A DNA stretch of 6,312 nt from DYJE01 sp964637565 (GTDB lineage Bacteria; Desulfobacterota; Desulfobacteria; Desulfobacterales; Desulfolunaceae): contig CAZWTY010000147.1 in NCBI GenBank assembly GCA_964637565.1, positions 1 to 6,312 of the forward strand. Reading direction: 5' to 3'. Made by a program: the position numbers and the translations under genes. A model generated the notes under the pieces. The model worked only from the letters and a program-made list of their open reading frames with translations, was not told where the DNA came from and searched no databases. Below are positions 1-5,833 of this stretch, one piece after another. Numbering within the stretch: position 1 is the first letter of the stretch; each line of letters starts with the position of its first letter.

Positions 1-227
1 AGATCCGCGTTGGCCAGCACGGCTTTTTTGATGGTCATGCCGCTGAGATCCATGAAGGACAGGTCGATGGGCTTGTCTTTATACTGTTCGTTGAATTTTG
101 TTTCACTTCGTTTCAATAATTTCAGCGCGTCGTTTTCCATGGGCTGTTTTCCTGTTGTGATGCATGTGGTGAATAACGTTAAAATGACCATGAGCAAGAG
201 ACTTGTTTTGATGCGATCAGTATCCAC
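1..227 (-). CDS. Pentapeptide-repeat protein with signal-like N-terminus (5' part only)
   Basis: A minus-strand reading frame opens at the end of the metallophosphoesterase gene and runs off the left edge without a stop. From GTG 227 it encodes a short charged start (DTDRIK), a hydrophobic stretch (SLLLMVILTLF) and then TTC. This looks like a Sec signal peptide. A lipoprotein is possible, but Thr at -1 and Phe at -3 make a poor lipobox. A charged linker follows. At about positions 68-1 the register DLSFM, DLSGM, TIKKA, VLANA, DL appears, with Leu/Ile at the centre of each five-residue unit, which is the hallmark of a pentapeptide-repeat right-handed beta-helix. AGGA at 240-237 sits 9 bases before GTG 227, and GTG 233 in the same frame is only 3 bases away. 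The start overlaps the upstream stop by 11 bases. Pentapeptide proteins are common next to DUF4150 genes in T6SS islands. An exported immunity or accessory role is inference only. Confidence 0.72.
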   Translation of the reverse strand, partial: MDTDRIKTSLLLMVILTLFTTCITTGKQPMENDALKLLKRSETKFNEQYKDKPIDLSFMDLSGMTIKKAVLANAD

Positions 228-3087
228 AGACACGTATCCTTTTTTTGAGGTCCGGTTTTCTTAAAAAATTCATGACAAGTCCTTTGTAAGGATCAACCTT
301 AGTCGGTTTGAAAGCTTCCGTTTCATTGTTTTTGACCGTTTCAACTTCGTTATACATTTTAATTTCACGATCCCATGTATCTTTTGTATCTTTGGAGGCG
401 TACCTTCCAAAAGCAAAATCCTCTTCATCACTTGCTGCTATCATAAAATATTCAAAAAAATCCTTCCCGATGTACTGCCGGATCACCCGTTTGCAATCAA
501 CGGGTTTACCGTTTTTAGTAGCGGCCTTCCCCCCATCTTCCCTGTCCATCGTCACAGGGTAAGCTTTGTCGGTAAGAGCGCCCCTGGTGAACGTCACATA
601 CCGGACCTTGTCCGGTAACTCCATGTAGCCGTGATATGTAAACGGTTTTCGGCTGATAATGCTGATGGGCTTCTCTCTTTTCCAGAATGTAAAATCATCA
701 TAACTGTCGATATGCTCCATTTTCATGCTCTGGGTGAAAATCCCGTGTTCATCCCCCATCACCCCGAGCCTGGGCCAGGAACCGCTAACGTCCGAGAGGA
801 TGGATTCGATGGAGACCATGGGCCGGGAGTCTTTTTCGGCCGGAATGGAAAACGTGAGGAGGCTGCCTCCCGGCCTGTGCCGCTTGGCTTTTTTTTGTTC
901 CATGTCTTTGGCAAGCCTGCCGCAGACCTGACATCGGTGTTCTTTTTTGTCCAGGTGGGACAGGTTTTCCTTGATATCGCCTTTCACATCATCCGGCACG
1001 TATCGGTAAAACTCGTTTTTGGAGAGGAGGTGCGAATCATAATCCCAGCCATAGTTGAACTGGTCGGGGCAGGCGCAGATTTTCGGGCCGCCGGGAAGAT
1101 ACTTGGGCAGGGGGCCGCCGCTGGAGGTGACCATGACCAGGTTGGCCGCAGGATGCCTGACGATGCCGTAATGCTCGCCCGCACCCAGAACCCTGGCCTT
1201 TTTCGTGTGACTCTGATCCACCTCCATCACCACGTTCCGGTGACTGTGGCCGGCCACGATCATGTTGAGAAACCCTTTTTCCACATCGTTCAAGACCTCG
1301 TCCCGCCGGTTGTCAAATGTTCCGTAGCGCAACTCGCTGTCGGTCCACGCGAGGTCGTGATTGATCTGGCCGATGGACACATCGTCTTTGGGGCAGATGC
1401 CCGTGGCATGCATGAAAAGAATCTTGATTTTGTCATTCCGCCTGATCCATGATTCATAGATGGAATAGTTCCTCAAAGGAAAGGGCTCGAAGTTGGCCAC
1501 GGTTGTGCCGCCCATACCGTCGTCCACTGCCTGATCGAAGTCCGACTTTTTTTTGAACATGTGCCGGGCGTGGTGAAGTCCTCCCGAACCTTTTATCACG
1601 GATGTGGCGATGTTGCTTTTGACTGCCCAGTCCACCATGAGCAGGCTCAGATCGCCCACGTTCACCACATAATCGGTAAACGGGTTGATGAAGAGGGTGT
1701 ACCATTCCACGTAATCTGTTTTTTCAACCACATCCCTGACAAACGCCGAGTTGCCGTTGTACCCTTCTCCAAAGCAAAGCGCCGACTCGTAGAGCGTCAG
1801 ATTCTGGTCGAACACCCCGTTCCATGGAAGACCCGCAAGGGGCCAGGGGGCCATGCCGTAGTTCACGTAGTCGTGGTTGCCCAGCATGGTGAAAACGGGC
1901 ACGGCATTGGGCCTGTCATACAATTCAAGCAGTTTTCTGTAAAACAAAAACCAGTTCCGGTCGTCTTGATAATACTCGTCGCTGGATACTTTGGAACTCA
2001 GGGCCTTCCAGGTCACTGAAACAGGTTCAAAGCATGTTCGGTGGGTCTGGGGTGCGTGCAGACCCCTGTTGTAATCCACAAGGTCGCCTGTGATGACAAG
2101 TAAATCCGCGCCCTTTTGGATGAGTTTTTCACAGATATCCATGAATATTTTGTTGAAGTTGGCGATCCGGTTCTTGATGGGAACATGGAACGTCCTGTTG
2201 ACGATTTTCCTGGTTTTCCCCTGGGCCACCGGCGGGCAGTTTTCTTTCACCTCAATGACACTGGCCTCGCATTGCCCGTATACGTCCATCCTTGAATCCA
2301 GGTGGATGTCCGTCACATGGCCGATGCTAAGGTTCTTTTTCGTGACCACAAAAAAGGGGTGATAGATCGACGCTCGTATGTTTTCGTCCAGATCCTTTTT
2401 TTTGGGATTGTTCGAGGTGTCCACGACACCCCCGCCGTATTCTTTCAGTTCCCGTTTGAACGGCCGTGGCATACCGGATCGGCCGGAAGCATAATCCTTG
2501 ATGTGCCGGACCAGATTCCACCACTCCGGCCGCTCATAAATTTCGTGGTAATCGTCGGTGTTGACCCACCAGATATTGTACATGCCCCGGGGAATGTCTT
2601 TCAGGTCCACGGTGATTTTATAAAGGTACGGGTATTTTTTCAGACTGTTCAATATCCAGGGAAACATGTTGATCTGGCTGAGTTTGACTCGGAAACGCTC
2701 ATCGTCATCGTCCTGGCCTTCCGGGCCAAGCCCCAGGGTTTCCGTGTCGGCAGGATACCCTTGGGACAAAGTGATGGCAGCCGGATTTTTTTCATACAGG
2801 GCATGAATGGTTTTGTCTCTGATGGTCGTGCCTTTGTCTTTGTCAGCCCAGGCGGATATTTTAAGATGCTGGGACACGATATCTTCCGTCAGGGTATTGA
2901 CCTGGCAAAGGATAACAAGTTCCAGTCTGGATGTATAGGTGTCTTTGACCTTGGTTTTTCGGACAATGGCCGGATTTCCAAGGGCGGGATAGACCACCAC
3001 GGCCAATTCAGGCTTGAGTTTGTATTTGACTTTTCCGTCTTTGGGGACTTTTTTGCGGACATCCAGTTTCTTTGTTTTCTGTGCCAT
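217..3087 (-). CDS. Large calcineurin-like metallophosphoesterase, candidate T6SS cargo
   Basis: This 956-residue protein carries all the signature blocks of the calcineurin-like phosphoesterase superfamily, in order: TDIH (D260, H262), GDLVD (D335), GNHD (N404, H405), a lone FMH (H560) and GHSH (H614, H616). The dinuclear metal site therefore looks complete and the enzyme should hydrolyse phosphomonoesters or diesters; the substrate cannot be told from sequence. The core spans about residues 253-660. Residues 1-250 are a basic N-terminus followed by a beta-rich, Trp/Tyr-rich region I do not recognise. Residues 661-956 are also unassigned and contain CxC (C671, C673) and CxxC (C719, C722) pairs. 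No signal peptide or membrane segment is visible. ATG 3087 is chosen because AGGGAG lies 6 bases upstream; a longer frame open to 3153 would overlap the previous gene. It lies 19 bases after the PAAR-like gene, the usual position for a cargo effector. Phosphoesterase family is near certain; effector role is inference. Confidence 0.93.
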   Translation of the reverse strand: MAQKTKKLDVRKKVPKDGKVKYKLKPELAVVVYPALGNPAIVRKTKVKDTYTSRLELVILCQVNTLTEDIVSQHLKISAWADKDKGTTIRDKTIHALYEKNPAAITLSQGYPADTETLGLGPEGQDDDDERFRVKLSQINMFPWILNSLKKYPYLYKITVDLKDIPRGMYNIWWVNTDDYHEIYERPEWWNLVRHIKDYASGRSGMPRPFKRELKEYGGGVVDTSNNPKKKDLDENIRASIYHPFFVVTKKNLSIGHVTDIHLDSRMDVYGQCEASVIEVKENCPPVAQGKTRKIVNRTFHVPIKNRIANFNKIFMDICEKLIQKGADLLVITGDLVDYNRGLHAPQTHRTCFEPVSVTWKALSSKVSSDEYYQDDRNWFLFYRKLLELYDRPNAVPVFTMLGNHDYVNYGMAPWPLAGLPWNGVFDQNLTLYESALCFGEGYNGNSAFVRDVVEKTDYVEWYTLFINPFTDYVVNVGDLSLLMVDWAVKSNIATSVIKGSGGLHHARHMFKKKSDFDQAVDDGMGGTTVANFEPFPLRNYSIYESWIRRNDKIKILFMHATGICPKDDVSIGQINHDLAWTDSELRYGTFDNRRDEVLNDVEKGFLNMIVAGHSHRNVVMEVDQSHTKKARVLGAGEHYGIVRHPAANLVMVTSSGGPLPKYLPGGPKICACPDQFNYGWDYDSHLLSKNEFYRYVPDDVKGDIKENLSHLDKKEHRCQVCGRLAKDMEQKKAKRHRPGGSLLTFSIPAEKDSRPMVSIESILSDVSGSWPRLGVMGDEHGIFTQSMKMEHIDSYDDFTFWKREKPISIISRKPFTYHGYMELPDKVRYVTFTRGALTDKAYPVTMDREDGGKAATKNGKPVDCKRVIRQYIGKDFFEYFMIAASDEEDFAFGRYASKDTKDTWDREIKMYNEVETVKNNETEAFKPTKVDPYKGLVMNFLRKPDLKKRIRVCGY

Positions 3088-3093
3088 CGGACG

Positions 3094-3099
3094 CTCCCT
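3094..3099 (-). promoter_or_regulatory. Shine-Dalgarno site fixing the metallophosphoesterase start
   Basis: AGGGAG on the minus strand lies 6 bases before ATG 3087, in the 19-base gap after the TAG stop of the PAAR-like gene. It decides the start against the longer in-frame extension to 3153. Confidence 0.8.
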
Positions 3100-3106
3100 G
3101 ACTAAG

Positions 3107-3745
3107 CTATTCTTCCACTTCCTCAAATCCGTAACCGTCTCTTTTGAGAGCAAGGTCCGCTTGTTCCTTGTCGATCACATGAATCATCTGGCCGCGGCTC
3201 ATGGTGTGGGTGTCCAGTTTTTTTCCATCGACTTCCATATCCACCTCGAAACCTTCCATGGGTTCGTCGAACACATCGTAAAACTGGACTTCCACCGTGT
3301 CCTGGCAGGGGATTTCCGGGGTTTCGGGGATGATGGCCGGCACGGCCGGAGGCTGGAGAAGAACGGTGGGAGGGGTGTTTTTGTTGTTGTGAACCATCTG
3401 TTCAAAGGCCCTGACCACCCCCTTCCCTTCAACGGACACATCAAATGAAAAATTGATGAATTCGGCGATGCCTTTGTGGGTTCCCGAGGCCACCCCTTTT
3501 CCTGTGCCAGCTTCGTCCCCTTTGCTGATGCTGAAATAGGATTTTTCATGGCCTACGGGATGGCCGTCGGCAAACACGGTTTTGGCGCCGTTGACCATAT
3601 CCGAACTCTGGGCCATGTTGACATAGGGAACGGGAACCATGGACGGCCCGCACGGGGTCAGGCACACATCGGGGCCTGCAATGGATGTTCCTCCGCTGTC
3701 CTTGTGGACAACGCTGCGTCCGTTCACGCTGACGGTTACGGGCAT
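3107..3745 (-). CDS. DUF4150 PAAR-like T6SS spike-tip protein with C-terminal extension
   Basis: This 212-residue protein belongs to the PAAR-like DUF4150 family, which is thought to cap the VgrG trimer and sharpen the T6SS spike or link effectors to it. Residues 10-124 show the family pattern: a Ser/Gly-rich start, DVCLTP (26-31), PVPYVN (38-43), a GDEAGTGKGVASGTHKG stretch (76-92), then the FDVSVEGKGVVR block (101-112) and HNNKNTP. A proline-rich linker follows (about 125-147). Residues 148-212 form a second small domain with alternating hydrophobic strands (VEVQFYDVF, FEVDMEVDGK) that looks like an Ig- or transthyretin-like beta-sandwich. The start is ATG 3745, with AGGGAG 9 bases upstream; an in-frame GTG at 3775 lies further inside the previous gene. 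It overlaps the thiolase-fold gene by 10 bases and directly precedes the phosphoesterase gene, suggesting that the phosphoesterase rides on this tip (inference). Confidence 0.92.
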   Translation of the reverse strand: MPVTVSVNGRSVVHKDSGGTSIAGPDVCLTPCGPSMVPVPYVNMAQSSDMVNGAKTVFADGHPVGHEKSYFSISKGDEAGTGKGVASGTHKGIAEFINFSFDVSVEGKGVVRAFEQMVHNNKNTPPTVLLQPPAVPAIIPETPEIPCQDTVEVQFYDVFDEPMEGFEVDMEVDGKKLDTHTMSRGQMIHVIDKEQADLALKRDGYGFEEVEE

Positions 3746-4872
3746 GGGTTTGATCTCCCTGGGGTGTGGAAACACGTATCGTTTATATTCCGTCCGACAA
3801 GCACCGCGCCTCGTTCTCCCGTATCCGAGGAGGCAAGAATTAGCGCATTGCCTGAACCTTTTCCGCTGTCACGGGCCAGATACCCGCGTTCTATGGCTCG
3901 CGCCGCGACGCAAAAAGCAACGCCGGGACTTGCGGCCCCTGTGTCGCCAATGCACCGTGCCGGGAAAATCATGTTTTTTTCTCCATCCACCTTCCCCATG
4001 ACCCGGGAATAGACGATGGACAGTTCGTCGGCTCTGTACGTTTCCCCGTTCATGTCACTGATCAGGGCATCCAGGCTGTGGAATGCCTGTTTTTCCTGTC
4101 CTAAAAGAATGGAAATCGCCCTGGAAAGTCCGTCCCCGCCCTGGGGTTTTTCCGAAAGCACGGTTTTTTCTTCTGTTGCCAGGGCAAAGGATCTGATTTG
4201 AAAATGAATGTTCGCCTTTCTTTGACGTGCCGATTCCAGAGTCTCAAGAACCATGACGGACGCGGCTTCTCCGGGCATAAAACCTGCGGGGTTAAGAACC
4301 GTTTTCAAACGGCCCAGCCGGTTGAAACGTCTGAGATCCTTGACTCCGATCAGACTGTCCGCCCCGGCGATCAACACCCGATGAAACATCCCCATTGACA
4401 TGGCTTTTGCCGCTTCGGCCAGAGCCACGATCATTCCCGCATGGCCGTTCTGAAACCACCTGAAACCTTCGTCATCCCATGGAATGGCCAAACAGTCTTT
4501 CAACTGTTTTTTCAAGGCGAGGTCATCCACCGTGTGCCGTTCGTTTTCAGGAAGGGCGAGCCAGAGGGGAGCTTCAGCCAGCAGATCCTCGCAATCTTCC
4601 TGACATGACAAGTCCTGGAACGCCATAGAAAGGAGGTCCACGATCCGGCCATCCCGGTCATCATAATGTCCGTCAAGAACGGGATGACCTCCAACATAAC
4701 CGTCATCCGGGTCTTCCAAGGTTTTTTTGGTGAACAGATAATAATTCCCCAAAAGTTGGGACCGTTTCAAACCGGCTCGGATGGACGCACAGGCTGTTTT
4801 ATGGTCATGGCCCACGGAAGTCACCAGGCCGAGACCGGTGACGCAGAGTTCAGGAAGGTTTGTATTTTTCAT
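3736..4872 (-). CDS. Beta-ketoacyl-synthase-fold protein, apparently inactive, T6SS-associated
   Basis: This 378-residue protein has the thiolase/ketosynthase fold: VTGLGLVTSVG at the N-terminus (residues 11-21), HRVLIAGADSL (164-174) like the LVGGADS strand, GFMPGEAASVMVLE (197-210) matching the ketosynthase GFxPGEGAGxLVLE block, and a C-terminal GNALILASSDTGERGAVLVGR (341-361). The catalytic residues seem absent. By my hand alignment the nucleophile-Cys position falls near H144 (QNGHAGMIVAL), the first His in the AHGTGT motif is N275 (DMNGET), and the second His in the GHTLGAAGA motif is D310 (GDTGAAS). Fatty-acid or polyketide condensation is therefore unlikely. Ketosynthase-like proteins are known companions of DUF4150 genes in T6SS islands, where an adaptor or chaperone role is plausible but not shown. 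ATG 4872 lies 24 bases after the DUF6484 stop and lacks a strong Shine-Dalgarno sequence, so it may depend on coupling. Fold is confident; function is unknown. Confidence 0.88.
   Translation of the reverse strand: MKNTNLPELCVTGLGLVTSVGHDHKTACASIRAGLKRSQLLGNYYLFTKKTLEDPDDGYVGGHPVLDGHYDDRDGRIVDLLSMAFQDLSCQEDCEDLLAEAPLWLALPENERHTVDDLALKKQLKDCLAIPWDDEGFRWFQNGHAGMIVALAEAAKAMSMGMFHRVLIAGADSLIGVKDLRRFNRLGRLKTVLNPAGFMPGEAASVMVLETLESARQRKANIHFQIRSFALATEEKTVLSEKPQGGDGLSRAISILLGQEKQAFHSLDALISDMNGETYRADELSIVYSRVMGKVDGEKNMIFPARCIGDTGAASPGVAFCVAARAIERGYLARDSGKGSGNALILASSDTGERGAVLVGRNINDTCFHTPGRSNPCP
3755..3760 (-). promoter_or_regulatory. Shine-Dalgarno site of the PAAR-like gene, inside the preceding CDS
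   Basis: AGGGAG lies 9 bases before ATG 3745 and within the last codons of the thiolase-fold gene. It favours ATG 3745 over GTG 3775 and suggests translational coupling. Confidence 0.75.
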
Positions 4873-4896
4873 GGATCGATTTATCTCTGTCCTGGG

Positions 4897-5388
4897 TCAA
4901 TTGATCTCCACACTGGGTCCTTTGATCTTGTTTGACCTGGAGGCCCTGGATAAAATATTCCTGCCCTTGACAACAACCCGGCCTTCCCTGGTCAGAGAGA
5001 TGCTGCTGTCCCCGCAGGCCAGGACCACTTCCTTCTCAGCCCGGATCACCACCTGTTCAGGGTCGGCCGGAACTATGGCAGGGCTATCTTCCATGGACAC
5101 CATGCTCTCCAGAATATTTTCCATCACCCCGACAATCACCGGCTCATCCGGGTTGTCATGGGCAAACACCACAAGGACCTCCTGGCCATGGGCCGCATGT
5201 TTGATAAGCTCAACGCGATTCATGCCGGCCAGAAGCCGAGCGGGCCTGGGGTCAAGACCGTGACACGCTACAAGAATCTCACCCGCTTTTTTGCTTTGCA
5301 TCAGCCGGCCGATCACAAACTGAGCGAGGGGGCCGTTCACACACCGCTGCATCGAGGAATTTGACAGATCGGATATATCGTCATTCAT
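4897..5388 (-). CDS. DUF6484 domain protein, T6SS spike-associated
   Basis: The 163-residue product matches what I know of DUF6484 proteins found beside VgrG and DUF2169/DUF4150 genes. Residues 36-90 form a small beta-barrel-like part: GEILVACHG, PARLLAGM, then GQEVLVVFAHDNPDEPVIVG with the D-x-P-x-x-P-I-V-G pattern. After an acidic linker, residues 112-163 form a beta-strand C-terminus: VVIRAEKEVVLACG, SSISLTREGRVVVKG, NILSRAS and a terminal NKIKGPSVEIN, which is the most family-specific signature. That tail resembles the C-terminal cap of the VgrG in this window, suggesting a spike-like or VgrG-interacting beta-structure. ATG 5388 overlaps the previous stop as ATGA, and AGGAG lies 7 bases upstream, so start and coupling are well supported. 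Molecular role is unknown; a tip adaptor is inference. Confidence 0.85.
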   Translation of the reverse strand: MNDDISDLSNSSMQRCVNGPLAQFVIGRLMQSKKAGEILVACHGLDPRPARLLAGMNRVELIKHAAHGQEVLVVFAHDNPDEPVIVGVMENILESMVSMEDSPAIVPADPEQVVIRAEKEVVLACGDSSISLTREGRVVVKGRNILSRASRSNKIKGPSVEIN

Positions 5389-5831
5389 GGCATGGCTCCT
5401 TTGGGATTCTCTTGTGTTTTATTCGTCTTTTCCAGAAATGCTCGATAGAAACCACCTGCAAGCCAGCGTTCTGTTTCAGGCCCCGGCTCGTGGCAGATCG
5501 CATCTGAAATCCCTTTTATTTTTTTGAGGTCTGTCTCATTCAGGCTTGCGATCAGGCGTTCCAGGCCTTTGTCATGAGAACGCCGCAAAAAAACCCGGCA
5601 AGCCCCGTAGCACTCCCCGAAGTCTCCTTCCTCCGCCCTTTGCTCACACACACCAAGGGCCAGGTCATCTTCAACCAGGGCGTCAATATGGGCTTCAAGT
5701 CGATCTTCCATCTCCTTGAAATCACGAGGGTCCCATCCGGCTGCCATCATCGCCAGCCAGCGCTCGTAAAGAAATGAAATTTCTTCGAGATGTTCCGTAT
5801 ACAGACTGTTCAGCAAATCCGTCATCGTCAT
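5385..5831 (-). CDS. Small TIGR02270-like protein (N-terminal module only)
   Basis: This is a 148-residue acidic, mostly helical protein. Residues 7-83 (SLYTEHLEEISFLYERW, then FKEMEDRLEAHIDALV, a CEQRAEEGDFGECYGACRVFL stretch) resemble the N-terminal region of TIGR02270-family proteins, T6SS-linked proteins that usually run to about 400 residues with HEAT-like repeats. Here the repeats are missing and the protein ends soon after a short second region (ERLIASLNETDLKKIKGISDA, about 91-111). The match is from memory of the family, so it is moderate. There is no signal peptide or membrane segment. Two in-frame ATGs compete: 5831 (AGGG 8 bases upstream) and 5825 (GAGG 6 bases upstream); a TTG at 5837 would overlap the vgrG stop. 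The gene starts 2 bases after vgrG and its stop overlaps the DUF6484 start, so a role in loading or assembling the VgrG tip is plausible but inferred. Confidence 0.8.
   Translation of the reverse strand: MTMTDLLNSLYTEHLEEISFLYERWLAMMAAGWDPRDFKEMEDRLEAHIDALVEDDLALGVCEQRAEEGDFGECYGACRVFLRRSHDKGLERLIASLNETDLKKIKGISDAICHEPGPETERWLAGGFYRAFLEKTNKTQENPKGAMP
5396..5400 (-). promoter_or_regulatory. Shine-Dalgarno site of the DUF6484 gene
   Basis: AGGAG lies 7 bases before ATG 5388, inside the final codons of the upstream gene. Together with the ATGA stop-start overlap it indicates translational coupling. Confidence 0.78.
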
Positions 5832-5833
5832 CC

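Noticed and set aside
631..1452. Plus-strand open frame of 273 codons
   Set aside because: It lies antisense to the conserved phosphoesterase core, and its translation has no recognisable domain; it is a shadow of the real gene.
2302..3105. Plus-strand open frame of 267 codons
   Set aside because: It is antisense to the phosphoesterase N-terminal region, without a convincing family match or gene context; every supported gene is on the minus strand.
3088..3153. Extended N-terminus of the phosphoesterase from 3153
   Set aside because: It would overlap the PAAR-like gene by 47 bases, while ATG 3087 has AGGGAG at ideal spacing.
3736..4872. Active fatty-acid or polyketide ketosynthase
   Set aside because: The Cys-His-His positions are replaced, and no acyl carrier protein, ketoreductase or acyltransferase gene is nearby.
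4873..4896. Promoter or terminator in the largest intergenic gap
   Set aside because: At 24 bases it is too short for a promoter, and no hairpin with a U-run is visible.
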